From: Trachythela sp. YZ-2020
Taxonomy: Eukaryota > Cnidaria > Anthozoa > Malacalcyonacea > Clavulariidae
Assembly: GCA_016169945.1 (NCBI GenBank)
Contig: JADLSH010000369.1
Span: forward strand, 4,712,001 to 4,776,000
Length of the DNA: 64,000 nucleotides
Direction of reading: 5' to 3'
This document shows positions 21,558 through 33,680 of the stretch, in pieces. The notes under the pieces are model-generated. The model did not search any database and was not told the origin of the DNA. It worked only from the letters and a program-made list of their open reading frames with translations. Position numbers and translations under genes: made by a program. The first letter of the stretch is position 1, and each line of letters starts with the position of its first letter.

Positions 21558-22081
21558 TAAATACTTTATACATTCTATTCAAAGACTAGATACATGGGTT
21601 ATACTCCTGATTTTCAACATTGTTAACATTTGCCACTGATGAATGGTCTTCAATAATATGACCTATTTGCTACTAATACATCCACGTGGAATAAACAGTT
21701 CATTTGTGTTCATTCATCCCTGAATACCACATGTTGACGTCGTGTATCAATGTGTAAAAGACTTTTGAAACGTGAGGGTGTATTAGCGACACCTGGTATT
21801 CTGACAACATCCATGCATCTACGATTTTCTCACACACCTGATTGTAGTATATTATGGACTATCGAGAAGATTGTGAACCTAACATGTTTCAGCAATGACA
21901 TCATAAAATTAAAGAAAATCTTTGGAAATTTATATCAGCCATTTTATTTTGTCATATGCATGTACTAAACTATCTGGCATAGTGATACTGTAAATCTTGA
22001 ACCCCATTTAACAATTAATATGAAAACCTTGTTCTACTGTGTATGATATATATTTTGTGATATTTATAAAAATATATTATT

Positions 22082-22129
22082 TTAACCATTAGCTGGCAAT
22101 GCGCCCTTTATATTTTGCAATACTTTAGT

Positions 22130-22171
<42 letters not shown>

Positions 22172-22198
22172 TAGGGTATTGTCAGTTAATGGGTTAAA
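22082..22198. mobile_element. 117-bp hairpin MITE (TTTAACCCATTAACTGRCAATACCC ends)
   Basis: TTAACCATTAGCTGGCAATG on the left is mirrored by ACTGACAATACCC/TTAACCCATTA on the right (inverted). The central part includes CAGACGATTTTACTCGTC. It belongs to the same family as the blocks at 19658-20120. Confidence 0.65.
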
Positions 22199-22445
22199 TA
22201 TCAATCTCTTATTCTTTACAAATTACTGGTTGAATGAAGTATATGTTTTTGTATAAAATATGTGTAACTTATACAATTCAGGGGCAAACAGAATTGGTAT
22301 AGCTTATAAACTAGTAAGGAAGCTCCCTACAGTTTCGGAAGCTCCCTGCAGAGGCTGCCATAGCTGAATTTTCAGACGTCATTCGCGCGTGGAATATTCG
22401 TGGATTTTTCGCACACAAATGTAATGCAGTTTTTCACAAACTAGG

Positions 22446-22735
22446 CAAATACATGTACGCTTAGCGTACCTATTTTAATGAATTGTATTTTTTACTAGTC
22501 TAGTATTCTTTTGGCGTGAAACTACACTTTAAAATTGTTTAAGGTTTTTTAAGAAACCGTTTCTACGTTTTGAACCGATTTTAACAACAAATACAATTTA
22601 AAGAACGGTTAAAAATTTATTCAATTTTACCGTGTTTGATATATTTTCCATTTAGTATTTTCATCTCCAACAAATAGTATCTATTTAATTCTTCAAATTT
22701 ATTGTGAAAATAGGTACGCTAAACGTACGTGTATC
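22446..22735. mobile_element. 290-bp MITE with ACGCTTAGCGTACCTATTTT inverted ends
   Basis: CATGTACGCTTAGCGTACC (left) and its inverted partner at 22705-22732 bound an AT-rich interior. Each end is itself palindromic (TACGCTWAGCGTA). Single copies of the end motif also occur at 2427-2455 and 19567-19592, so it is a dispersed family. Confidence 0.65.
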
Positions 22736-22942
22736 GGCGCAAAGGAATTTCCATGGTTGCGAATGGGTAGAACAGTCCATTTTACGTTTTAGAACTACCC
22801 ATTTTACATTTAGAACTGCCCATTTTGGAAAATGAGAGACCTTAGGATCGCGAGAATTTATGTCAAATTAGTAGAGAATATCTTACGCGCTCAAATTAAT
22901 ATGGATTAAATTTGTGCTTCGCTCTCCTTTGCTCTCCTCGAT

Positions 22943-22990
22943 AGCTCAACTCGTAGAGCGTGGTCAGGTTAAAATACGGTCTGACTCAAC
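22943..22990 (+). repeat. tRNA-like A-box sequence, probably a SINE remnant
   Basis: TAGCTCAACTCGTAGAGC matches the D-arm/A-box pattern of a tRNA. A following GGTCAG...CTGAC could be an anticodon-like arm, but a proper B box and a closing acceptor stem are not evident. I read it as a piece of a tRNA-derived SINE rather than a functional tRNA. Confidence 0.35.
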
Positions 22991-23214
22991 ACAGTTTCCG
23001 GTTCTTTATGAATATGTAATTATATATTTATATGTGTATTGTACATTTTCATCTAGATTTTCGCAACTATTAAAATTCACTTGAATTCTCGAATTTGCTA
23101 TTGTTTCAATTTTTTGGCAATTTTTCATGCAGTCAAAATTTCATTAAATGTAATCCTTGAAAGTTGAACAAAGAGTCGAAATGGCCAACCTGCGGCCTCA
23201 CGCTGAGCTCCACA

Positions 23215-23385
23215 AAGCGAGGGGCAAATCACTCCTAAAAAGTGTACGAGATTGAAAAATCATTGTTATTTTTTTGTGATTTTTTGTCTGATTTTTTTCG
23301 ATTTTGTGTATCATTTTTCCATATTTTTGTGATTTGTCTATTTTTTGGTGATTGTTTGTGATATTTTTGTGCTTTTTGTGAAGGT
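23215..23385. repeat. T-rich TTTTTGTGATT repeat bounded by TGTACGAGATT
   Basis: Low-complexity units of TTTTTGTGATTTT type are preceded by CAAATCACTCC. The inverted counterpart, with AAAATCACAAAA units and a GTGGAGTGATTTGTCCC border, lies at 30245-30372. It is therefore a dispersed repeat family. Confidence 0.55.
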
Positions 23386-23689
23386 GTACGAGATTTAAAC
23401 CAGTGACTTGCCACTCGCCACAAAGCGTGAAAAAGAAGACATGACCAAAAGCAAGACCCTGGACTGCCTAGTTATATTTAGGTACAATTCAATTGGCTTC
23501 AGCCTCGCCAGCACAATCTGTTCTCTTTTTTCAGTGAAATGGTCAGTTCTAGATTTTCTTAGGATAACCCCTGAGTCGTTTACTGAGCATATTTGTGCAT
23601 TAAATTTTGTTCGTTTTCTTGTTTGGACATTGCATTGCATTGCATTGTGGGATAAGTCTCATTTCTCCTCAGTGCTTTTCCCAGTTTGA

Positions 23690-25590
23690 AATTAATGAGT
23701 TTAAACGGAGCAGTTATACAATAACAACATGTGTAGGCTAGAATATAGGCTATTTATTTAAGGATCATGATATATTTTTACGGTCGATATAGCTATTGAA
23801 TATTGTATAACAACTGCTCAAGTATATTAAGAAAGATTCAGAGGCATATTCTATAATCATATATTTGGCCATTATTATATAGTGTATGTGCAAAAATTAA
23901 ATAAAGAAAGCACATTTTCTTATTTAGTTTTAGTGAAAATGTTTTCATGTATAATGCTAATGGAACTGAACGTTATAAAATAACTTTTAATAGTTAAGGA
24001 ATAAGGAAATGAAAGTAGTCTTATAATAAGGAAGTGCTGTTTATGAGTAAATGTCAAATATGAGAAGTGTCATGGCCCAGCCCGCAAGGAAGTTGAAGCG
24101 ATAAAGACGTTGATCAACGTTTAAGAATTCACCTTGTTTTGACAGCTATTGAGACTTAGCGCATTTAAGACGCTCTTAGAGTTTTGGCGCGTGCATATAT
24201 ACTTGTATGTATTCAAGTATGTTTAATAAACGGCAACATGCTTTAATTACAATATGTAAATGCTTAGCTATAGTGGCAGATGAAAACAGCTCTGTGCTTA
24301 TAGCTAAAGTTATAGTCAGTTACTAAAACACCAGGTGATTTACCTTAATGCGTGGGTATAAGGTATAGCACACATTAAAAACTATAATGTATAGCACACA
24401 TTAAAAGTAATCAAATTTGATCACGAATCGTATACTCAAATGTTAAATGGTTAAGATCAGTGCTTGTCTAAAGACTCCCGTTTTTTTAGGTGTTTATTGT
24501 GCTTTAATTAGAGAAAAATGACAAACTGTTAACAAGAGCCAGAACACTGCATAACGTTTACGTCCCTGGCGGGCGTTCAGTGGGGAGAAAGCAAACTAAT
24601 ACGCATGCATGGGTGCGACAGTGAGGTCACCAATCTTCCCTGGGGCCCGTGACTGGATCTCATCGGCCTTGTTTATACTGTATTTCGTCATATTTTGCTC
24701 AAAATAATACAAAAATAGATTCTTAAAAGAGTCCGTATAGTATGTCCGATTTTAACACATATTAAACTCTTTAAATAAAAAATAACAGGACAGAATACTG
24801 ATTTAACTATATCCGTCCATAATATTATTGAGTCGTGTAACATGTACAATGACATGCTGATTTTAATAGAGAGAAGAGCATGGGAACGAGGTTGATTTTA
24901 TCTTACTCTCTCTTTGACACCAATTATTTTACTTCTATTTTTATCACATATAAGAAAGTCACGAAGCCGGCATGCCATGAAAAAATCCTCGCGGGTCGGA
25001 CGAGAGAGTTACGTCTCCCTATATGTGGTTTCAATTCTCAATGCCCCTCATTAATCGTTATATACCCTAGACTAGCCTCTCTCAAATGAAATGCTCATAC
25101 ATGAAACGATGGGTTGGATTTAGGCATTTCCGTCACCACAAGCTTCCAGACGTGCTGTTCCCAAAAGAATTTACGATTATTCATTTTTTCAAGCATTTTG
25201 TTTTTCATGATATGAGGGTTTTTGCGGTCCTATAATGTCTTTGCGCATGGCCATAATAATGGTTTTACGCAAATGCCTAATCCCATACCCTTTATACGTT
25301 TTTGTATAATATTTAACCACATCAATATTAAACATATGGCTAGTACACGAAACGAAAAGTGTAATTTTAGTCGATCCTATGTTTAGGCCTGCCAATATTA
25401 TAATTACGTGCGCGCCTCCGCTCCCAAGACTTAACGTCAATTATACTTCATTTAATAAAGTCTTTTAATAATTGTTTAAGTGTCAACCGCGTCCCGGGTT
25501 CTTTGAAATGATGACGTTTTTGACGTTTTATGATGGCGAGAGAGCTTAATTGCATGTCCATTCATATATAGTGGCAGCACTTCACCCACC
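23690..25590. other. AT-rich intergenic DNA upstream of the IL-17-like gene
   Basis: No exon, terminal repeat or RNA gene is recognisable in about 1.9 kb. Two TGACGTTT half-sites lie close together at 25512-25530, about 160 bp before the TATA box, and resemble CRE/bZIP sites; this is only a suggestion. Confidence 0.35.
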
Positions 25591-25681
25591 TTTTGTAGTA
25601 TCTCAAGGATCTCTGCTCGACTGCGCGTCCAAGTTCCAGCTGCACCCATATTGGATCTATATTAAGTATCCGTGCTGAACG

Positions 25682-25689
25682 TATAAAAG
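25682..25689 (+). promoter_or_regulatory. TATA box of the IL-17-like gene
   Basis: TATAAAAG stands 105 bp before the start codon, with a pyrimidine-rich initiator-like stretch (TTTTACTATC) about 25 bp downstream. That gives a 5' UTR of about 80 bases. It fits an inducible secreted-protein gene, but no expression data can be seen here. Confidence 0.55.
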
Positions 25690-25793
25690 GACGCGTCGTT
25701 TGGTTTTACTATCGTATCAGAGAAGACTGCTATTGAATCCAGTTGAAGAAAGAAGATATATTGAAGATATACCATCCATAAAACACCAAGAAG

Positions 25794-28700
25794 ATGTACA
25801 AGGTATTATAATTTAACTTAGATATTCTCAAATCAAACAATTCATTACATTTATATTTAGCGTTACATTTACAACGTTCTTTTCAGGTCATTTCTATAAA
25901 AATTGTTTCACTATAAAATACAAAGTGTTTTTTTTGCTTCCTATTTCGATCAATTTTCAACAAAATGTCATGTTGCGTACATAATAACTGTTTACCAAAG
26001 TCAAAGACTCTCAGTTTTGACTATTTAATGATATTCTTCTTTTAGTTTAATGAGTTTTTCGATGCGGTTATATGTAATTTGTCAGTCTAAATTGCTTAAA
26101 GACAAAACCATTCGTGACATAACTGAGAGATTGGCAAATTAAATTGCATTTCAATCCTTTAAAACTTGATCCAAGTTTTGAACATTTTACATTTAAACTT
26201 GGCAAAATATTGTTGCTAGGAGCGAAGATAGTGAAAAATTCAGCTTCGACGTATGACTATAGGCGAAAAAGATCCTTTCTGTCGAGGTAGTGTTTCAGAT
26301 GTTTCAGTGAAATCAATGTTTCGAGTCAAGCCAAAGGAGAGCTTCAAGCATCCTGAGAAAGTTAAAACGGTTTATCTCCTGTATACTGAAATCTGAATAA
26401 AGCTTTAAAGACGTTTTCAGAACTGTTTAAAAGACCGCTAAAAGACCGCTAAATTCTTACGTAAGTTAACAGGAAGATAATGTACAATCAAATGGGACAA
26501 GGAAACGTACAACTATCAAGAAAAACTAATATTTTGAAGAAGTAATATTAGAATATTGGCCATATTAGAAACAACTCTACGAGGGTTTTGTGGCCAAAGA
26601 AATTCTGGTAATCGCATGTGCATGCTTCCTGAATTTGCAATTAATTTTCACACATGAAGGAAGCAAACACAACAAATTCCTTGTCATAAGTATTTATAAC
26701 ACATCACGTAATATAATCAATATAACTAAAAAGTAATATAGTCAAAGTTAGAATTCTTTTGGAGTTAAGTTTTGCATCTCCATGCAGTTCCTCACTACAT
26801 CTGCTTTAACTGGACGAGTGTTAATAATTATACTAAAAACTATTATTAAAACAAAAATTCCTTAAAATATTAAGCATGCAGGAAGTTATCTTGTCAATAT
26901 AACATTCATGCTTATAAGATTATATGCTTTTTGTTTATAGACTTTTGTGCTCGTTGTTGTATGCTTCATATTTGCAGATGCACGAAGACTCGACAGATAC
27001 ATTTGGAATGATGACATCGTGTAGGTATTTTGTAACTGAGTGAAATCCAGTATAATAATGTAAACCTTGTCTAGTTCAAACATCGAACTTTTTATGTGCC
27101 GAACATAATGCCAAGAGCTCAAACAATGAGTTTAGCCGGCCTTAGGCATTACATTACTCATTACGCATTAGGTTCGGCACATGATAATTATATAGTGCGA
27201 CTCATGTGCGACGTTTGAACTAGGCCTATAACTAAGTAAGGTGCGGGTTTGCACTATCGAAGTTTCTTTGACAAAGTGTGTATATTGCCATTGTACAATG
27301 TTGATTTCAAAATTTAAGCCTGATCTTAAATATTATCTGATGATAGCCAAATCAAACCAAATATTAACCAAAGAAAGTTTACAATTTTCACGGACTTGTC
27401 TTTTTTATCACTCAAAATGTATTTTGTCTTTGATCAAATAATCGCTGAATCGCATCTTCCTCTGGTGTCTGGGCCATAGAGTTGACTTAACGGTCGGGAA
27501 ACACAGTCATTTCGAATTTCAAATCCCCTCCAGACTTGTGTCTTTTACACTTTAGAGAGCTTAAATTAAAAGTTTGAATTGTCAAACGTTTTTGTCAACG
27601 CGACAACGCGGACGTGATGACTCATGTGTGCAAAATCAAGCCGTTGAAGATAGCGGCAGCTGTCCTTGCTTGAGATCACGAACGCATAGAGAAAGAAAGA
27701 ACTGTGGACACTATTATTGACCGGTTGAACATTACATCGTGACTTGTGTCGACTATTTTTTACAATAGCACGTATAGCAATATTGCCGCAACAATACCGG
27801 TGGTGCCATCTTGGAATCGCAGTGCTGTGCATTGTTGTCTATCTAGAGTTGCTCTAAGTCTGTCTCTTAAAGGGGTTTTTATTGTGGAGTTATAAAGGAT
27901 TGGGGGTTAAAGGATTGGGCGCTTTATATAATTCCCCAATAAAAACCTCTTTAAGAGACAGATTTGGAGCAAGTCTATGGTCTATCCTATATCCTCTACC
28001 TAACTATTTTCTGGGTTGGGTTGTGTACGATCGTAACCGCTTTTTCATTTGTTTTTAAATACACCCGTTTTGAAGTTGACGCGCTGCTCATTGAACTTTG
28101 TTCCAGACGAAGGGCTTTCGCTCGAAACGTCGAAGTTCTTGTTGAATTTTTCAGGTAGTTTTATCCTAAAGACCCGCAGCTGATTGCTTAGTTAACTTAA
28201 TGATAGTTAAATCTTAGCCTTTGGTCTTTCGATTCCGTATTGCTTGGTGCGCTGGCTTGAGAAGCCTTGAGAGAGGCTGAAAGTAAACTGTTTAAAGCAA
28301 AAAGATATTCTATTGCTGGCCAGTACATGGGTCGGTCTAGAATCAAGGTTTCTTTTCCATCTCTCCTCTCTTAAGGCGGCGTTTTTTGCGGAAAATGGTG
28401 AGTATTTCAAGCAGCCATTTTGATAGTGCTGAACATTATTTTGCAAGACTATTGAACGTACTGAATTCCTAATGTACATGCATCGCAGATCTTTTGTATT
28501 GGTGTAGGTTACCGTGTTTCTCTTAACTTTGTCATAATTGTTATATATGAAACAAAGCGTTTGAAGTGTTGGCTGTGTAATGTGTATGCAAAACTCCCCA
28601 CAACTAAAAAACCGGTTTATATTGTAAAGCATGACTTCACTCTTGGAGGGTTCTATGTAAAGCACGATGTTTAACTTAAGATCGTACCAACCTTTTAGCA

Positions 28701-31436
28701 GATACCTTGAACCTGCAAAGCGCACTGATTTGGCACTGTGTAATTAAACAGCGACGATTTGTAAGATCAAGGACGATGTCTGGAAACACATCACAGCAAC
28801 TGCGAAAGAGCATGGCAATGTTGGGTGCAACCGTGCAAGGTTACAAAAAACGTTTGTAGCCCTTCCGAAACGTGTGAACGGAACTTTAATCAATTACCAA
28901 TGACGTCGATTTATGGATTAATTTTTAATTATTTATAAAGTATTTATGTCGAGTACTCATTTTGTAGATACATTTAATAGTTGTAACTATATCAGTATTG
29001 TCAAATGTTGAGAAAGTAAAATAGGAATTGCACAATTTAATATCTAGTCTAATCAGTTTCAGCTTTCTTTCTTTCTCAATTCGGCTCCTGTAGTCACGCG
29101 AGAATATTACGTCATGCTAAATAATCCGCTATTTTGGCGGCATTATCAAGTCTAGAACTTTAGTCTAGAACTCGAGTCATTAAGGAAAGTTGGCGTACGT
29201 ATCAATGTCAGCCATGTTGGATTTAATTCGTTTGAATTTTCCCTGCTGTGGAATTTGGCCAAACAATTATGAGATGTGACGTCACATGCAAGGACTGAAT
29301 ATAATAACCAGTTCAAATTGATTTATAAATATCACGTCTCATAATTCTTTTTGGAAGACATGTTTAAACTTCTGTTCTTACCGTATAAATATACAAGTTT
29401 GGCAAGAGATTGATGTAAACACAGATGAAATCATCAAATCAGGCTGAGATTTCTAAGTTCATGAAAAATGAAGGAATAAACTTTAATGTTTTAACTTGAT
29501 AATTACTCAGTAATTCCACAAAAACCCACTTTAGTATTGACACCATGCACGTGTCTCACAAACGTTCCCTCTATAGCTTCTACTTTGAGGTATTACCACA
29601 GTAACATTCATACAAGTTGTAAATCGTTTTTACTCAGAAAAATAACTAACATTGGTCATTTTGTGGATTAATAATGGTTATTAGCTATGTTATTGAATTC
29701 TGATGTTAGAAATCACAGCAAAGTCATCTTAGCCTATGAAAACAGTTAGTATGATATATTATTTGCTGGAGTAAAACAGATTACAACTTATAACATATTT
29801 AATGTAGTAATATTTGAAAGTATAGGGTCATTTGACCGCATTTCGGAGCCGATTTTTCTCAAACACTGTATGACTGAGATTGTTTTATACTTTTATATAC
29901 TTTTCACTGACGTATTATCAAACATTTAGCACTGCTCTACAGAATTTTTAGCTGCTTTATTAACTAACTATATTTATCCTTAATTCCAAGGATATAGCCC
30001 ACAGCTTATTTGCAACTCATGATTTACTGAGTACTGCAGCCTCGTGCAGATTGAAAATGGGGAAGATAGAGGTGCACGCATGCTCCCAAGCAGCAAGGCC
30101 TATCCTTCATTTCTTGCCATTGCATATACTCATTGTCTCCCTTGAGCTATTTTTGATATATAATTCTTGAAAATATTTTGCAAACGAAGCTTATATATAC
30201 GTGCACACTAAAAATAGAAAAATGACAAAAATATTAAATAAATAACTGAGCCAATCGCAAAAAGAAGTGAATCGCAAAAAATGTAAAAAAATCACAAAAG
30301 AATCACAAAATGTCAAAACAAATCACATGAATTTTTGGTTTCGTACACCTTTGTGGAGTGATTTGTCCCTTCATGATTAATCCTAATGTCAGTATCGACA
30401 GTTGGTCTTGGAGTTACATACTTAAAATATTAAAAAGGTCGCAGTAATCTCCGCACAAACATTGTACAATGAAAGCTAATAATGAATAGGCAAATCAATA
30501 AATATAAACTAATTTAATACCATTTTCCAGGCTCTCCCCTCTGTGCAGCACAAGAAGAACCCAGTGAGCTCTATATATATATATCTGGAGTGAGAACTTA
30601 TGTCCAAAAAGTGAAGCCAAAGATGGCGGAAATTGACGTCCAGTGCCAATCCCTTTCTATTGTTTTCGACCGCGCGGTTTGCACAAGCCGGCAAGGAGTG
30701 TGCCGAAATTTCGTGTTTTTACTCCGATGTAAACAATAACATCATGATTTTATGAACTAATAACTTGATTAGCGATGCGATCTGTTAGTATAAACTGGAA
30801 TTAGCTAGAAAAATGGTATGAAAACTGTTTATGACCTTCATGAGTTTGGACGTCAATTGCCGCCATCTTTGGCTTCACTTGGCCTATTGGCCGAACATTA
30901 GAAGTTCTTACTCCAGATATATATATGGAGCTCACTGGAAGAACCTGGGTACGAGGTTATCGAACAGCATTCAAAAGAACAAACTTTCGACTGTTTGTGT
31001 TAAACGGTTCTTTTTGCGCAGCGAATATTACTATAGAACTATAAAAATTTCATCACTAAGATTATATGACCTGTGAACTTTAGTACAGTCAATAAATGTT
31101 TTTATATTACTGGGACAATTTAATATACTGGCTAACACCTTGCTATTCCCTCCTTTTTATATGAACTAAACTTTTCAAATTATATATTTCAGTAACGATG
31201 TTGAAATACGATATGCAAGTCCGCCAATACAACTCTGCCAAGATGTCAAGGACGAAAGACGGGTCAGTACGAGCACTTTCATCAGCGGTGATCGAAATTT
31301 ATATCCTCAACAAATCATGACAGTACGCTGCAAGACCGAGAAAAAAGATGCAAAGGGAATTAGCGACTCAAGCATCATTTGTCAAACCAAAAATGCATCT
31401 ATTGAAGTTTTGAAGCTGACAACAACGGAATCCTAA
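25794..31436 (+). CDS. Small secreted cysteine protein resembling interleukin-17 (three exons)
   Basis: Exons 25794-25802 (MYK), 26941-27020 and 31193-31436 join in phase at GT-AG sites to give about 110 residues. The N-terminus MYKTFVLVVVCFIFADA is a clear signal peptide followed by a dibasic RR. The mature part has RRVSTSTF, then GDRNLYPQQIMTVRCK, then IICQTKNASIEVLKL. This order follows the IL-17 pattern (RSxSPW, D-x-x-RYPxxIxxAxC, C-x(n)-VPIxxxVL). After IEVLKL the annotated frame ends in TTTES. The +1 frame continues NNGILTVTHSV and then NVPIDC to a stop at 31489, which resembles the conserved VxVGC ending. So a single-base change, or a sequencing error, may have altered the last 20 residues. 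Other cystine-knot ligands are possible. Confidence 0.6.
27064..27230. mobile_element. MITE with CTAGTTCAAACRTCG inverted ends
   Basis: CTAGTTCAAACATCGAAC on the left and the inverse CGACGTTTGAACTAG on the right enclose about 130 bp that includes a GTGCCGAAC / GTTCGGCAC inner pair. It is in intron 2 of the IL-17-like gene. Confidence 0.6.
27850..27972. mobile_element. 123-bp palindromic MITE
   Basis: TTGCTCTAAGTCTGTCTCTT through GGTTTTTATTG is mirrored by the inverted copy ending at 27972. Only a short central part is unpaired. It is in intron 2 of the IL-17-like gene. Confidence 0.65.
28093..28138 (+). ncRNA. Degenerate hammerhead ribozyme
   Basis: It reads GAAC-TTTG-TTC (stem I side), CAGACGA in place of the CUGANGA core, GGGC-TTTC-GCTC hairpin, GAAA, minimal CGT and GTC, then GAA-GTTC closing stem I. 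The shape fits a Penelope-type hammerhead but the second core base is A instead of U and one stem II pair is G-U, so it is probably inactive. Confidence 0.5.
28139..30240. other. Intron sequence of the IL-17-like gene without recognised elements
   Basis: About 2.1 kb of AT-rich intron. A 172-codon minus-strand open frame at 28207-28725 has no domain, no biased composition and no recognisable relatives; I regard it as chance. Confidence 0.4.
30245..30372. repeat. A-rich AATCACAAAA repeat, inverse of the copy at 23215-23385
   Basis: Units of AAATCACAAAA end in TTTCGTACACCTTTGTGGAG and TGATTTGTCCC, which is the inverse of the boundary seen near 23215-23240. Confidence 0.55.
30562..30937. mobile_element. 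376-bp hAT MITE with exact 8-bp TSD GAAGAACC
   Basis: CAGTGAGCTC with a following (AT)n and CTGGAGT on the left is inverted on the right (ACTCCAGATATATATATGGA, then GCTCACTG). GAAGAACC flanks both sides (30554-30561 and 30938-30945). Inner halves carry an inverted AAGTGAAGCCAAAGATGGC block. It lies in intron 2 of the IL-17-like gene. Confidence 0.88.
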
Positions 31437-31530
31437 CTGTGACGCACAGTGTCAATGTTCCCATCGACTGCATTGCCTATAAAATTTAGATTTTAGTATA
31501 ACTATAAGCCTATAAGGATGGCAGACATTC

Positions 31531-31536
31531 AATAAA
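31531..31536 (+). terminator. Poly(A) signal of the IL-17-like gene
   Basis: AATAAA, 95 bp after the annotated stop and 42 bp after the alternative stop at 31489, followed by T-rich sequence. It is the only canonical signal close behind the last exon. Confidence 0.55.
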
Positions 31537-31539
31537 TAA

Positions 31540-32935
31540 TTGCTTTGAGAATATGATTTAGGTTGTACGTTCAATTATACATTTATTATAGACAATTCTT
31601 CAGGTTTTCCTGCGTTATTATATGCAAGTAATTAAAAGTCGCACGACTGACAAATTGTATAAATGTAGTACCATAATTGCTTTAAATTTATATAGATTTT
31701 AAATTTGAATTGTGTATAGATATAATTTTGAACAATCTTGCAAATAAATGTATTTCTGCATGAGATGGTGTGGTTGTCAATCAGTTACATTATAGTCACA
31801 GTTCAATCTCTGCCCTCTTGGGTGCCGCTAGTTTAGGTTTTGAGCAACTACCAACATAGTACAGTGACGGCACGCTGATGTAAAAACTTGGGCTAAATAG
31901 TGCACCTATATGCCATGGAGTGACCACAACAAATCAACGAATATTATAATTGTGATTGGAAAATAATTTGAGATCATATAACAAACGATACTTAGTCGAG
32001 AAATTATCTTGACAAGAAAACGAAAATAAATCAGTTAAGCATTTTGGCAAAGGATCATCAAAATCAGGTAACTAAGGGCAAGGCTTTCAATTCATTTACT
32101 AACTTCACATGCAGGTTTAACAGTGGTTTAAGCTTCCATCAACTTGCTAATTTCTGTTCACATTACTGCGCGATCGATGCCAATACCGTTAAGATTGTTT
32201 TAATGTTTATTTTTGGAAGGATTTTAGAGTATGAAATATATGAAACAACCGAATATCTTTTCAAAAATTTTAAAATTGTTCTTATGCTACTTTTTCTTGT
32301 GTGGCAACAACAATATTGAAGTTTAAACAATTTCCACGCGACTATTGAAATAACTAAGTAAAATTAGGCCTACATATATATATATATATATATATATATA
32401 GGCTATAGCTATAAACGGCATTTAAAAATGATAAGTTTTACCAAACTGTCTCTTGTGGTAAAGACATGACTTGCAATAAAGACGCAATAGACCACTTCAC
32501 ACTTGTTCGATAGAACTTGTATTCTGAAAATTATTAAGCATATAATAACTGAAAGATGCATGGATTACGGATTTTATGCGAGGATTCTTAGAGTATAATA
32601 CACCCTCGTATGCACCCTGTATAGGCGATGATTCACTCCAAATATATCGCATTAAATTCCACTATAAAGTGTTCAAAACGTTCTAGAACTCATTAAAACA
32701 AGTTTGGGAGGGGATTCGTTCGCCCATCCCCCCAGGATTGACGCTCCTGGAAGTTACATCTTTCACGTGATATTGGAAACGACATTTTGCTTGGCAATAA
32801 AACGAATTTAACCTCCAACGATTAGATTTGTAAAAACATTTGACAGATCTAAAATTTCTCCTTATCATATATTCTGGCTTCAAAATTGTTCTATCCAGCC
32901 CAGTTTAAAGATCAGTGATCAAATGTTTGAATGAA
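31540..32935. other. Intergenic DNA with a (TA)n tract
   Basis: AT-rich sequence with a TA microsatellite at 32371-32401. The open frames in this stretch are short and show no domain. I see no gene. Confidence 0.4.
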
Positions 32936-32937
32936 AA

Positions 32938-33680
32938 GTGAGCCAAAGATGGCGCCATGGCGGATATTGAACATCAGTTTCAGTCCAATAAGATCAATAA
33001 TTTACCGTATGAGCTCACTGGCCGAGCTACTGATGTTAATTGATCCGATCTGTTAAAACTGTATACTCTACTTTTAAGCCCTCGTCAAACGATAAAGAGA
33101 GTTGATATAAGAGTCAATGAGAGTTGCAACAATCGCTTGCGTTTGACCACCAGCTCTCGATGACTCTCATGCACTTTTATCAACTCTCATCAACTTTGAG
33201 CTGGTTGAAATTTTGATGAGAATTGATTAGAATTATTGCTCATTTTACTGGTACGCGTGGTAATATCCAGGCAACACCGTTTCACCAGGGATTTAAGATC
33301 AATTTACATACAGCCCGGTGCATATTTCCCCCTATATCTACTTTATTTCGCATCTTTTTGCATTGTTTCCAGTTTTTCTAATCATCAAACAACTTCTATT
33401 GTTACACAGCCGCGATATACGGTCGATGCCTTTCCGTTTGCACCCACTGACTGAGCTTCACTTTTGACTAGAAAATAGATTGAGTCAATAATTGCCCGAC
33501 TAAAAGGTGAAACCAAAGATGGCCTAAATTGGACGTCAATCCCAGTCCCTTACGCGCACTCACCGTAATTAAGTTTTAATCACCATGCATCGAAGACTGT
33601 GCATTATCAAAATGGCTTTCACTTTCAGTTCCTAATATATAACTCCAGTATAATATTAAGCTCACTGGGTCCAAACGAAT
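32938..33680. repeat. Partial copies of the GAGCTCACTGG hAT MITE family
   Basis: GAGCCAAAGATGGCGCC (32942) and TGAGCTCACTGG (33009-33020), then AACCAAAGATGGCC (33510) and AAGCTCACTGGG (33658-33669), match the inner and outer blocks of the complete MITE at 30562-30937. Between them a palindromic ACTCTCATCAACT-rich stretch (33080-33240) suggests a further repeat. Confidence 0.5.

Noticed and set aside
23395..23640. 81-codon minus-strand frame with protein-like composition
   Set aside because: I could not link it to any family, splice partner or promoter; left unannotated.
28207..28725. 172-codon minus-strand open frame
   Set aside because: No domain, no composition bias and no plausible splice or start context; it lies in an intron and is probably chance.
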